Assembly (NCBI RefSeq): GCF_000766795.1
Contig: NZ_JPDS01000001.1
Location: forward strand, 749,001 to 813,000
DNA: 64,000 bases
Source of the DNA: Polaribacter sp. Hel1_85
Lineage (GTDB): Bacteria; Bacteroidota; Bacteroidia; Flavobacteriales; Flavobacteriaceae
Direction of reading: 5' to 3'
The position numbers were made by a program, and so were the translations under genes. Positions 1 through 7,088 of this stretch are shown here, in pieces; position 1 is the first letter of the stretch, and each line of letters starts with the position of its first letter. The notes under the pieces are model-generated. The model did no database searches, was not told the DNA's origin, and saw nothing but the letters and a program-made list of their open reading frames with translations.

Positions 1-775
1 TTTATCTGTATCTTCTTTTATAGATGGTTTACCATCATTATCATGATCTGTATTTTCAACTAAATCTAATAATTCAACTTCAAAAACTAGAGTTTTATCA
101 AACAAAGCATTTAAAGTTTGACCAAGTTGATAATTTATGGATGAATACCCTAAACCACTTGGAATAAAAAGGTATCCTTTTCCTGTATTATTATAAGTTA
201 TAGGTCCATTATTTGTTATATTTTCTCCACTTTTAAAAAAAGGAAAACCTTTAATCCAACCTTTTATTGGAGAAGGAGCTTGGCCTGATAAACCATAGGT
301 TGGTGCTAAACTCCACCATGTTTGATCGGCACTGTCAAATAAATTATTATCATAATCAATTGTATTACCTAACAATTGAACACCTTTTCTGTTTACAAAA
401 ATTGAATCCATTTCTGTAGGATTACTTTTCCTTTCGATTGGATTATTTTTATCTTTAAAATCAGGAATTCCTATTTCTGTAATATAAACATATAACTTAT
501 TAACTATTTCATTTTCGGTAACATCTATAATTTTCATCTTATCCGTTTCTGAATACATAGATGGTTGTCCAGCATCAATTAGTTTTAAAGAACCTTTACT
601 AGAATCATAATAATGAGTTTTAAAAAAAATGCACTATCGAGTCACTTTCAGAAGTAGCTAAAGCTAAATAGTCTACATCTTCATAAGGATTAGTTAAAGT
701 ATTTCCATCATCTCCACAAGAATACAAAGCAATACTTAAAACAATAAGTCCAAAAATATTTTTTATTTTATTCAT
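1..775 (-). pseudogene. FKBP-type peptidyl-prolyl isomerase lipoprotein, frameshifted and cut by window edge
   Basis: The start at 775 gives a lipoprotein signal (MNKIKNIFGLIVLSIALYSC, lipobox before Cys20), so an outer-membrane or periplasmic lipoprotein is expected. About 50 codons in, the frame stops inside an A8 run at 622-629 (T8 on the coding strand). Removing one base restores an open frame to the window edge. The restored part has FKBP signatures: a KGWIKGFPFFKSG segment followed by KGYLFIPSGLGYSS, then an acidic Asp-rich loop (DHDNDGKPS). The family catalyses prolyl isomerisation. The 3' end lies outside the window. The shift may be a sequencing error, a phase-variable tract or real decay; the rest of the frame looks undamaged. 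Confidence 0.8.
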
Positions 776-813
776 TTAATCTTAAAATTTGAGCACGCAA
801 TTTACCAATTTTA

Positions 814-821
814 TACCTTTG
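814..821 (+). promoter_or_regulatory. Bacteroidota -7 element TACCTTTG for the S4-domain gene
   Basis: TACCTTTG matches the TAnnTTTG consensus and lies 33 bases before the ATG at 855. It would start transcription of the S4-domain/phosphoribosyltransferase pair. Confidence 0.6.
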
Positions 822-854
822 TAAAAAGACAAACGTTATATTTTAACTATTTTT

Positions 855-1235
855 ATGAGAATTGATAAATATTTGTGGTGTATTCGTATTTTTAAAACAA
901 GAAGTATTGCTACTATAGCTTGTAAAAAAGGACAAGTTAAGATAGACGGTAAAAGTTTAAAACCTTCTAAAGAAGTTTTTGGTGATGAGTTAGTTATAGT
1001 TAGAAAAAATCAAATCAATTATCAAATAAAAGTTTTAGATTTACCAGAAAGTAGACTTGGTGCAAAATTAGTAGACCTGTATAGAAAAGATGTTACACCA
1101 AAAGAGGAATTTGAAAAAACGGATTTATTAAAATTTGCTAAAGATTATTATAGAAAAAAAGGAACCGGTAGACCTACTAAAAAAGATAGAAGAGATATTG
1201 ATAATTATCAAGACGATACAACAGAAGAAATATGA
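855..1235 (+). CDS. hslR: S4-domain RNA-binding protein, Hsp15 (HslR)-like
   Basis: 126 residues. The N-terminus (MRIDKYLWCIRIFKTRS) is the S4 RNA-binding start typical of Hsp15, which in other bacteria binds stalled 50S subunits carrying nascent peptide. S4 residues continue with GQVKIDGKSLKPSKEV and a GDELVI turn at about 45. The C-terminus (95-126) is basic then acidic, with RRKK-type patches and an EEI end, as usual for the family. The stop overlaps the next ATG (ATGA at 1232-1235), so it is probably translationally coupled to the phosphoribosyltransferase. Confidence 0.85.
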   Translation: MRIDKYLWCIRIFKTRSIATIACKKGQVKIDGKSLKPSKEVFGDELVIVRKNQINYQIKVLDLPESRLGAKLVDLYRKDVTPKEEFEKTDLLKFAKDYYRKKGTGRPTKKDRRDIDNYQDDTTEEI

Positions 1236-1736
1236 CAACATCAGGTAACATTATATTAAATCAACTGCAAATTTCTCAAAAAAATTAGAAGAATTGCTTA
1301 TCAGATTTATGAAACAAATAGTTCAGAAAAAGAAGTTATACTTGCAGGAATTGTAGGAAATGGTTTTGTGTTTGCTGAAAAATTAATGGAGGATTTACAA
1401 GAAATTTCAAACTTAAAAATAACTATTTGCAAAGTTATTATTGATAAGAAAAAACCATTAAATCCAATTACAACTTCTTTAAATGTAGAAGATTACAAAA
1501 ACAAATCTTTAGTTTTGGTAGATGATGTATTAAGTTCTGGAACTACTTTAATATACGGAATAAAACATTTCTTAGATGTTCCTTTAAAAAAATTTAAAAC
1601 AGCTGTTTTAGTAAATAGAAATCATAAAAAATATCCTGTAAAAGCAGATTTTAAAGGAATTTCTTTATCAACTTCTATAAAAGAACATATTCAAGTAGAA
1701 TTTTCAGAAAAAGAAACTATTGCTTATTTAGTTTAA
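1232..1736 (+). pseudogene. Phosphoribosyltransferase, frameshifted
   Basis: Translation from ATG 1232 runs MTTSGNIILNQLQISQK and stops at a TAG after an A7 run (1278-1284). With six A the frame continues through RRIAYQIYE to the open part, giving about 167 residues. The PRPP-binding loop is clear (LVLVDDVLSSGTTL, near 95-108), with the paired acidic residues of type I phosphoribosyltransferases. The family is PyrR/uracil-type by length, but the nucleobase cannot be told. The 3' end overlaps the convergent aroK by nine bases. It is the second homopolymer frameshift in this kilobase, so a sequencing error is a real possibility. Confidence 0.75.
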
Positions 1737-2243
1737 TAGCTTTTTTAATTCTTCTGCAACTTCCTTTTTAGTTTTATCATCTATTTTTATAGTAGTTTTT
1801 GCTTGCTCATAAAAAGGACGTCTTTCAAAAAGATGTTTTGCAACAAATTCTGGAATTTTATCATCACCCAAAGAAGCTATTAAAGGTCTTTTAGCTTTTT
1901 TCTTTATTAAACGTTCTATCATAGTTGCAGTACTTCCTTGCAAATAAATAGAGCTAGTATTTCCTTTATTCACTTCTTCCATATTATTAGCATAACAAGG
2001 TGTTCCTCCTCCTAAAGCAAGGATGAAGTTTTCATCTTTAGCAAGTATTTCTTTTAAATACTTATGTTCAATCAATCTAAAATAAACTTCACCTTTAGTT
2101 TCAAATATTTTTGATATGGACATTTCTTCTTTTTCAATAATATAATCATCTAAGTCTAAAAACTTCATAGACAACTTTTTAGAAAGTCGTTTACCAATGC
2201 TTGATTTTCCTGAAGCCATATAACCTAATAATACTATTTTCAT
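1728..2243 (-). CDS. aroK: Shikimate kinase
   Basis: 171 residues, the normal length. It phosphorylates shikimate in the chorismate pathway in the cytoplasm. Visible: Walker A loop GYMASGKSS at 7-15, shikimate-binding DLDD at about 30-33, conserved Arg near 57 (YFRLIEHKYL), the GGGTP motif near 78-82, and the lid region with KKAKRPLI near 113-120. The gene is convergent with the phosphoribosyltransferase and overlaps its end. A -7-like GATATTTG lies 17 bases upstream of the start. Confidence 0.95.
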   Translation of the reverse strand: MKIVLLGYMASGKSSIGKRLSKKLSMKFLDLDDYIIEKEEMSISKIFETKGEVYFRLIEHKYLKEILAKDENFILALGGGTPCYANNMEEVNKGNTSSIYLQGSTATMIERLIKKKAKRPLIASLGDDKIPEFVAKHLFERRPFYEQAKTTIKIDDKTKKEVAEELKKLLN

Positions 2244-2260
2244 TGATTTAATATTTTATG

Positions 2261-2268
2261 CAAATATC
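2261..2268 (-). promoter_or_regulatory. Probable -7 element (GATATTTG) for aroK
   Basis: On the minus strand TAGATATTTGC precedes aroK. It differs from TAnnTTTG at the first base. The same string occurs upstream of the his leader, which supports both calls. Confidence 0.4.
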
Positions 2269-2314
2269 TATAAAAAATTTTCATTTTAATGCTAATAATT
2301 CCAATGATTGATAG

Positions 2315-2322
2315 TATATTTG
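2315..2322 (+). promoter_or_regulatory. -7 element TATATTTG for tRNA-Lys
   Basis: A perfect TAnnTTTG match 19 bases before the first base of the tRNA. Confidence 0.6.
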
Positions 2323-2341
2323 CACTCGGTTTACAAAAATA

Positions 2342-2414
2342 GACCTGGTAGCTCAGTTGGTAGAGCATCTCCCTTTTAAGGAGAGGGTCCTGGGTTCGAG
2401 CCCCAGCCCGGTCA
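2342..2414 (+). tRNA. tRNA-Lys (anticodon TTT)
   Basis: 73 bases fold as a cloverleaf: acceptor GACCTGG/CCCGGTC plus A73, D stem GCTC/GAGC, anticodon stem TCTCC/GGAGA around CTTTTAA (anticodon TTT at 2375-2377), and T stem CTGGG/CCCAG with loop TTCGAGC. No CCA is encoded directly after it. Acceptor pair 5-68 reads T-C, a mismatch. Confidence 0.96.
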
Positions 2415-2430
2415 CAAATAAGAAAAATAA

Positions 2431-2466
2431 AAACCTTGCTAATTATATTAGCAAGGTTTTTTTATT
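2431..2466 (+). terminator. Intrinsic terminator after tRNA-Lys
   Basis: A stem pairing ACCTTGCTAAT with ATTAGCAAGGT is followed by a T run on the plus strand. Confidence 0.85.
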
Positions 2467-2534
2467 TTTTAGTCAATTATTTAATTAAATAATTCAAACA
2501 TTAAAAATAATTACTATAAAGTTTTAGTTGAAGT

Positions 2535-3035
2535 TTATAAAAAATTACCCTCTTCATCTGTTTTAACTCTAATGGTTTTTTTACCATTGGTTAGTTTTAA
2601 CTTGTAGGTTTTTTTAGATTCCCATTTTGGTTCAGAATAACTCACTTTGTATATATCTTTATCAACAACCCAATTAGGAAATCTTTTAGCTAAGGCTTGA
2701 CTAACAACTAAAGGTAATCTAACCTTTTTATAACGCTCTATTGTTCTAATTAATTCACCTTTTTCATTGTATGCAGCAATTGCATAGCCTTTAGGAATAC
2801 GTAACATTACTTCGTAAGAATTATATTCATCACTATAAAAATCTTCTTTTGTAATATCTATCTTAGCAAGTTCTATCTGTAAATTTTTTACATTTTGATC
2901 CATATCACCATCTACAACTTCATAAAGATATTTATACCTTACAGACTGAATATCAATAGTATCTAATACAATTATTTGACCAAATACTTGTGTAGCTAAA
3001 CCACAAACCAATAAAAAAATAACTAATTTTTTCAT
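2535..3035 (-). CDS. Secreted PepSY-like protein
   Basis: 166 residues. The first 19 form a Sec signal (MKKLVIFLLVCGLATQVFGQ), so the product is periplasmic or surface-exposed. The C-terminal half alternates charged and aromatic residues (KRFPNWVVDKDIYKVSYS, then YKLKLTNGKKTIRV, ending DEEGNFL), the pattern of PepSY-like or BLIP-like domains common in Bacteroidota secreted proteins. No catalytic residues are visible and the role is unknown. It has a well-formed promoter with a tandem direct repeat just upstream, so it is probably under an activator. No gene shares its transcript. Confidence 0.7.
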   Translation of the reverse strand: MKKLVIFLLVCGLATQVFGQIIVLDTIDIQSVRYKYLYEVVDGDMDQNVKNLQIELAKIDITKEDFYSDEYNSYEVMLRIPKGYAIAAYNEKGELIRTIERYKKVRLPLVVSQALAKRFPNWVVDKDIYKVSYSEPKWESKKTYKLKLTNGKKTIRVKTDEEGNFL

Positions 3036-3064
3036 AATAATAAATTTTAAAAGTTTATAATTAT

Positions 3065-3095
3065 CAAAGTTAACGAGTAGACAAGTAATACAAAA
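3065..3095 (-). promoter_or_regulatory. Promoter (-33 TTTG, -7 TAACTTTG) of the PepSY-like gene
   Basis: On the minus strand TTTTG (3095-3091) is followed, about 18 bases on, by TAACTTTG (3072-3065), both matching the Bacteroidota sigma-ABfr pattern. The start codon is at 3035. Confidence 0.65.
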
Positions 3096-3097
3096 TG

Positions 3098-3128
3098 ATT
3101 TGGGTCATTTGCCTTATTTATTTGGGTC
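3098..3128 (-). promoter_or_regulatory. Direct repeat operator, two copies of GACCCAAAT 22 bases apart
   Basis: ATTTGGGTC occurs exactly at 3098-3106 and 3120-3128 (plus strand). The 22-base period equals two helical turns, and the near copy abuts the -33 element. This is the geometry of a response-regulator activator site; the regulator is not identified. Confidence 0.5.
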
Positions 3129-3248
3129 TTAAACACTTAAAAATATTTTTTTTTCTACTCATTAATAAAATCGTTTATATATTATTGTTGGGTATAAATA
3201 GCTAAGTAAAATATAATCTATTAATATAAAATTAGTAATTCTAATTAC

Positions 3249-3256
3249 TATATTTG
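3249..3256 (+). promoter_or_regulatory. -7 element TATATTTG for tRNA-Leu
   Basis: Perfect TAnnTTTG match 36 bases before the tRNA. Confidence 0.55.
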
Positions 3257-3292
3257 CCGGCGAATGCAAAGCAGTTTTGCTTTTATACAAAT

Positions 3293-3376
3293 GCGCACGT
3301 GGCGAAATTGGTAGACGCGCAGCCTTGAGGGGGCTGTGAACGCAAGTTCGTGGAAGTTCGACTCTTCTCGTGCGCA
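3293..3376 (+). tRNA. tRNA-Leu (anticodon GAG)
   Basis: 84 bases with a type II variable arm. The acceptor GCGCACG/CGTGCGC is fully paired, discriminator A. The anticodon stem CAGCC/GGCTG encloses TTGAGGG, with anticodon GAG at 3327-3329. The variable arm (about 3337-3350) and the T loop containing GTTCGA are visible. Confidence 0.96.
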
Positions 3377-3467
3377 CTTTTTTTCTTCTTCTTCCTATAA
3401 TTCATCATATGTTAAAAAAAACTGAATGGTTTCACAAATAATTAACCTTTCTAAAGGCTTTTATTAG

Positions 3468-3475
3468 TAATTTTG
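3468..3475 (+). promoter_or_regulatory. -7 element TAATTTTG directly upstream of the start codon
   Basis: The element ends four bases before the ATG at 3480. Transcription would start at or next to the ATG, so the mRNA is probably leaderless or nearly so. Confidence 0.55.
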
Positions 3476-3479
3476 CAAT

Positions 3480-4283
3480 ATGCAAAGACTATTATTTATT
3501 TTGTGCTTATTCACGTATTTAAGCACTTTTTCCCAGAACGACACGATTCGTGTGAATAATTTAAAAGGACAGATTATTCACGCTGAAACTAAAAAAGTTT
3601 TAAGCGCAGCTCATATCTTAAATTTGAATACTGTGCAGGGTACAATTACAAACGATAAAGGTTTTTTTGAAATACCTACAAAGGCAAATGATACTATATT
3701 AGTTTCATACTTAGGATATGCTTCAATCAAATTAAAAATCACAAATGATCTGCTAAAAGGAAATGAATTATTAATTGCTTTGTATGAAAAACCTGAAGAA
3801 ATTAAAGAAATTGTTATAAAATCAACAAAATTAATTGGTGTTTTAGAAATTGATATAAAACAAGTACCAAAAGATAGATTTACCAGAATTAAAATTAACG
3901 GGCTTCCACAAACTTATGAAGTTGGGAAACCTAAAGGAAAAGACTTCTCATCTCCTATTGCTGCATTATTTCAACCGGTAGACTTTTTATATAATCTATT
4001 TGGAAAAAAACCTAAGCAACTAAAAAAGTTACAAAAACTTAAAAAGGAAGATAATTTACGTAAAATGTTAGCGGGTAAGTTTGACAGGGAAGTAATGATG
4101 GAATACTTACAAATGGATAGACAAGAACTTTCTGAACTTTTAACTGATTGTAATTATTCTGAATACTTTATTAAAAAAGCTTCTGATTTACAAATGATTG
4201 AAGCAGTTCTAGACTGTTATGAAAACTATAAAGCTTTAAAGAAAGGAAAAATTGAACGTGATAAGATTCCTGTAAAAAATTAA
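3480..4283 (+). CDS. Secreted protein with CarboxypepD_reg-like beta-sandwich domain
   Basis: 267 residues with an N-terminal signal (MQRLLFILCLFTYLSTFSQ). Residues about 28-110 look like the CarboxypepD_reg-like domain of Bacteroidota surface proteins (LKGQIIHAETKKVLSAAHIL, then GTITNDKGFFEIP, then DTILVSYLGYAS). Unlike TonB receptors there is no barrel. The C-terminal half (120-267) is Lys-rich and helical, with no recognised motif. A periplasmic or envelope structural role is likely; no enzyme function is visible. It is monocistronic, bounded by its own promoter and a terminator. Confidence 0.75.
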   Translation: MQRLLFILCLFTYLSTFSQNDTIRVNNLKGQIIHAETKKVLSAAHILNLNTVQGTITNDKGFFEIPTKANDTILVSYLGYASIKLKITNDLLKGNELLIALYEKPEEIKEIVIKSTKLIGVLEIDIKQVPKDRFTRIKINGLPQTYEVGKPKGKDFSSPIAALFQPVDFLYNLFGKKPKQLKKLQKLKKEDNLRKMLAGKFDREVMMEYLQMDRQELSELLTDCNYSEYFIKKASDLQMIEAVLDCYENYKALKKGKIERDKIPVKN

Positions 4284-4324
4284 TAGCTTTAAAATTATCC
4301 ATTCATTGAGAATAATAATTTATG

Positions 4325-4360
4325 AATAACCTTGGGGCATTGCTTCAAGGTTATTTTTTT
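4325..4360 (+). terminator. Intrinsic terminator
   Basis: AATAACCTTG pairs with CAAGGTTATT around an 11-base loop and is followed by T7, 40 bases after the preceding stop. Confidence 0.85.
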
Positions 4361-4361
4361 A

Positions 4362-4395
4362 AAATTGAAAAAGGCCAAAAGCAATGCTTTTGACC
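4362..4395 (-). terminator. Intrinsic terminator, minus strand
   Basis: On the minus strand GGTCAAAAGC-ATT-GCTTTTGGCC is followed by TTTTTC. It has no minus-strand gene to serve except the small reading frame at 4429-4554. Confidence 0.6.
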
Positions 4396-4428
4396 CTAAT
4401 CAACTATTAAAAACTAACTAATTGCTAA

Positions 4429-4554
4429 CTAAAATACGGTTGTAATATATTTATAGTTATACTTTCTTCTTGTATTCCAAGTAATTCTTTTTGATTGAAT
4501 TATTCCTGTTGAAATATTCTTTTTCTCTTCGTTATTTATGTTATTATTTTTCAT
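4429..4554 (-). CDS. Possible small basic protein, 41 residues
   Basis: An ATG at 4554 opens a 41-residue frame rich in Asn, Lys and Arg (MKNNNINNEEKKN at the start, KRITWNTRRKYNYKYITTVF at the end). No family is recognised. Support is positional: it lies between two minus-strand terminators (4652-4683 and 4362-4395), so something in between is probably transcribed. The frame stays open upstream to 4653, but a start there would touch the upstream terminator. It may instead be a non-coding RNA. Confidence 0.3.
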   Translation of the reverse strand: MKNNNINNEEKKNISTGIIQSKRITWNTRRKYNYKYITTVF

Positions 4555-4651
4555 GGTTATTGATTTATTTACATCTATATGACGTTTAGCTATTGCTTTA
4601 GTTACACCATAAAATGACTTTAACAGAACTTTAAGAATCTTACATTTAAAC

Positions 4652-4683
4652 ACAAAAAAAAATCCAGCAGAAGCTGGATTTTA
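4652..4683 (-). terminator. Intrinsic terminator of the SPFH gene
   Basis: AATCCAGC pairs with GCTGGATT around a TTCT loop. On the minus strand a run of nine T follows. Confidence 0.85.
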
Positions 4684-4705
4684 AATTATCAAGTAAAATT
4701 ATTTC

Positions 4706-5539
4706 TTACTGATTTCCTAAAATGATAGGCATTCCTGTTTTACCAGAACCAATAACAATTACTTTACTATTAGGTGATTCTGACAACTTAACAGTTGCTT
4801 CAATACCTTTATCTTGTAAAATTTTATCCGTTAAAGACGCACTTAAAATTCGGTTAGATTCAGCCTTTCCTTTTGCATCAATTATAACCTTTTCTGCTTC
4901 TTTTTGTGCTGTTACTAATCTAAATTCATATTCTAAAGATTCTTGCTCTTGTTTTAATTTTCTTTCAATAGCTTGTTTAATTGTAGGAGGAAGCTTCACA
5001 TCTTCAACTAAAACTCTTTTTACAGTTAAAAATTGACCTTCTAATAACTTTGTTACTTCATCTAAAATTTCTTGTTCAATTACATCTCTTTTACTAGAAT
5101 ATAATTGCTCAGGAGTATAACGTCCAACCACACTTCTTGCTGCTGCATTAATTGCAGGATCTAGTAATTCGCGTTCGTAATCTTCACCTTTTGTTTTAAT
5201 TAAACTACCTAAGTTTATAAATTCTGGTTCGTACCAAATTGTTCCATTAACCTTAACCTCTAATCCATTTACAGAAAGCACATTCATTTCATCTGAAATA
5301 GATTGCTGACGTACTTTTCTTACAATCATCTTGTTCCAAGGCGCAACAATATGAAATCCTTCTCCGTATGTTTTGTCTGTATTTATACCATCTCCTAAAG
5401 TTTCAAAAATAACTCCCCCTTCACCAGGACCAATAGTTACTGTAGATTTTGAGAATAAGATGATTGCTATTACTGCTATTAGAATTAAGAAAACTCCTCC
5501 TTTTGGAAACTTGATATCTAATTGTTGATTACTTGCCAT
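4706..5539 (-). CDS. Prohibitin/SPFH-family membrane protein
   Basis: 277 residues. One membrane segment near 16-32 (VFLILIAVIAIILF) anchors an SPFH domain of about 35-215. Features include GEGGVIFETLG, the HIVAPWNKMIVRKVRQQ segment, and LSVNGLEVKVNGTIWYEP. A helical, charged coiled-coil region (KQAIERKLKQEQESLEYE) leads to an AEKVIIDAKGKAESNRIL tail typical of prohibitins and HflC/K. These form large membrane rings that scaffold proteases and lipids. FtsH is not next to it. A terminator follows directly, so it is probably monocistronic. Confidence 0.9.
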   Translation of the reverse strand: MASNQQLDIKFPKGGVFLILIAVIAIILFSKSTVTIGPGEGGVIFETLGDGINTDKTYGEGFHIVAPWNKMIVRKVRQQSISDEMNVLSVNGLEVKVNGTIWYEPEFINLGSLIKTKGEDYERELLDPAINAAARSVVGRYTPEQLYSSKRDVIEQEILDEVTKLLEGQFLTVKRVLVEDVKLPPTIKQAIERKLKQEQESLEYEFRLVTAQKEAEKVIIDAKGKAESNRILSASLTDKILQDKGIEATVKLSESPNSKVIVIGSGKTGMPIILGNQ

Positions 5540-5583
5540 TTTTGTTTGTTTTTAAATTCTTCCAAATTTACAATATAACTTTG

Positions 5584-6483
5584 TCAAACACAATCTATAT
5601 AACCACAATCTTCTTTTGATAATTCTAATTCTAATGTTACGTGTTCTAAACTAAAATCATCATGTAAAAGGGTTCTTATATTGTTTTTAAGCAATTTACT
5701 TTCTTGCCAAGTCAAACTCTCATCAACTATTAAATGCATTGTTAAAACATTGTATTCTCCATCCATTGTCCATAAATGACAATCGTGAATACCTTTTACT
5801 TCCTTAAAACTTAAAACCTGAGTTCTAACTTCATCCGAAGAAATTTGAATTGGTGTTCCTTGTAAAATAATTCTAATACTTTCTTTTCCGTTTTTAAAAA
5901 CATTAAAAAGAATGAAAGAAGCAATTAATAAAGATAGAATAGGATCTAAAATTGGTACATCCCAAAATTGCATAATAATACTTGCAATCAAAACTGCTAC
6001 CCAACCTAAAACATCTTCTAACATATGTAAAGAAACTACTCTTTCATTAATTGATGTTCCTTTTCTTAACTTTAAAACAGCAGCTCCATTAACTAAAATC
6101 CCTAAAACTGCAAACCACATCATTCCTTTTGCATCTGCATGTTCTGGATTAATAATTCTTGGAATTGCTTCTATGATTATAAAAATAGATCCTACTAACA
6201 AAATAATAGAATTAATAATTGCACCTAAAAGGGAAAATCTTTTAAAACCATAAGAGTAAGTTTTTGTTGGTTTTCTGTCGGATAAATTTTGAAAATACCA
6301 CGCCATCCCTAAACTAATACTATCTCCTAAATCATGAATAGCATCAGAAGTAATTGCCAAACTATTTGTATACACTCCACCAATAAATTCTATAATGGTA
6401 AAAAATAAATTCAGAAAAAAAGCAGTTTTTATATTTCCTGAGGATGAATTATGCTGATGTGAATGACTGTGATGGTGTTCCAT
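5584..6483 (-). CDS. Cation diffusion facilitator metal exporter, CzcD/ZitB-like
   Basis: 299 residues. A His-rich head (MEHHHSHSHQHN) precedes six predicted membrane segments. The metal-site motif of segment II is present (AITSDAIHDLGDSISLG, about 43-59), with a matching HMLEDVLGWVAVL in segment V near 154. The C-terminal domain (205-299) is the usual ferredoxin-like cytoplasmic domain (GIHDCHLWTMDGEYNVLTMH), which binds metal in relatives. It exports Zn2+ or similar divalent ions by proton antiport. The chain ends with a Cys pair (CGYIDCV). Metal specificity is inferred only from the family. Confidence 0.92.
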   Translation of the reverse strand: MEHHHSHSHQHNSSSGNIKTAFFLNLFFTIIEFIGGVYTNSLAITSDAIHDLGDSISLGMAWYFQNLSDRKPTKTYSYGFKRFSLLGAIINSIILLVGSIFIIIEAIPRIINPEHADAKGMMWFAVLGILVNGAAVLKLRKGTSINERVVSLHMLEDVLGWVAVLIASIIMQFWDVPILDPILSLLIASFILFNVFKNGKESIRIILQGTPIQISSDEVRTQVLSFKEVKGIHDCHLWTMDGEYNVLTMHLIVDESLTWQESKLLKNNIRTLLHDDFSLEHVTLELELSKEDCGYIDCV

Positions 6484-6562
6484 TTGTATTTATTAAATAG
6501 ACCAATTATTTTATATAAAGATGCAAATAATTGACTTATTTAAGACTATAAATTAAATAAAA

Positions 6563-6667
6563 TTACTGCATAAAATAAAAATCAATCTATGAATGCCTAA
6601 ATATCTGTAAATGTGAGATTACTATAAGAAATTTCAATCATAGATTGATAATTTTATTACGCAGTAA
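6563..6667. repeat. Non-coding inverted repeat with 30-base arms, MITE-like
   Basis: The left arm 6563-6592 starts TTACTGCATAAAAT and ends ATCAATCTATGA; the right arm 6638-6667 is its near-exact reverse complement (four differences in 30, both outer ends TTACTGC). The 45-base centre codes for nothing. It lies between the CDF exporter and the thioesterase, each reading away on the minus strand. It may be a miniature mobile element or a structured RNA. Confidence 0.6.
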
Positions 6668-6689
6668 AAATGTTAGTTTTTAAAATTTA

Positions 6690-7075
6690 TTATTTTAGTC
6701 TATCTTTTACGTACTCAACTTCTGTTTTTCCATGACTTTTAGGATTGCCATTTTCATCTAAAGAAACCATCACAATTTTATCTATATCTATAATAGTTTT
6801 ATGTGTTAGTTTGTTTCTTACACTACATTTTAAAGTAATTGAAGAATTACCAAAAGTTAAAACCCCATTCCAATTTCTACAATATCTCCTAATCTTGCAG
6901 AACTTACAAAATCAATTTCAGACATAAATTTGGTAACTGTTCTAGGAATTTCTAATTGAATTATGGCATAAATACCCATTTCTTCATCAATCCACTCTAA
7001 TAATCTACCTCCAAACAATGTTCCATTTGGATTTAAATCTTGAGGTTTTACCCATTTTCTTGTGTGATATTTCAT
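6690..7075 (-). pseudogene. Acyl-CoA thioesterase (hotdog fold), frameshifted
   Basis: The start MKYHTRKWVKPQDLNPNG continues with GTLFGGRLLEWIDEE, the 4HBT/YciA signature, and the active-site Asp in WIDEE. After EIGMG the frame stops at a TAA next to a G4T4 tract (C4 at 6863-6866 on the plus strand). One extra G restores VLTFGNSSITLKCSVRN through to KSHGKTEVEYVKDRLK and a stop at 6690, giving 128 residues, the full length for this family. It would hydrolyse acyl-CoA in the cytoplasm. Everything except the single missing base looks functional, so a sequencing error is likely. Confidence 0.8.
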
Positions 7076-7088
7076 AAATTTATAAGTA

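Noticed and set aside
3162..3377. 71-residue frame antisense to tRNA-Leu
   Set aside because: It covers the tRNA and a promoter on the opposite strand and has no family signal.
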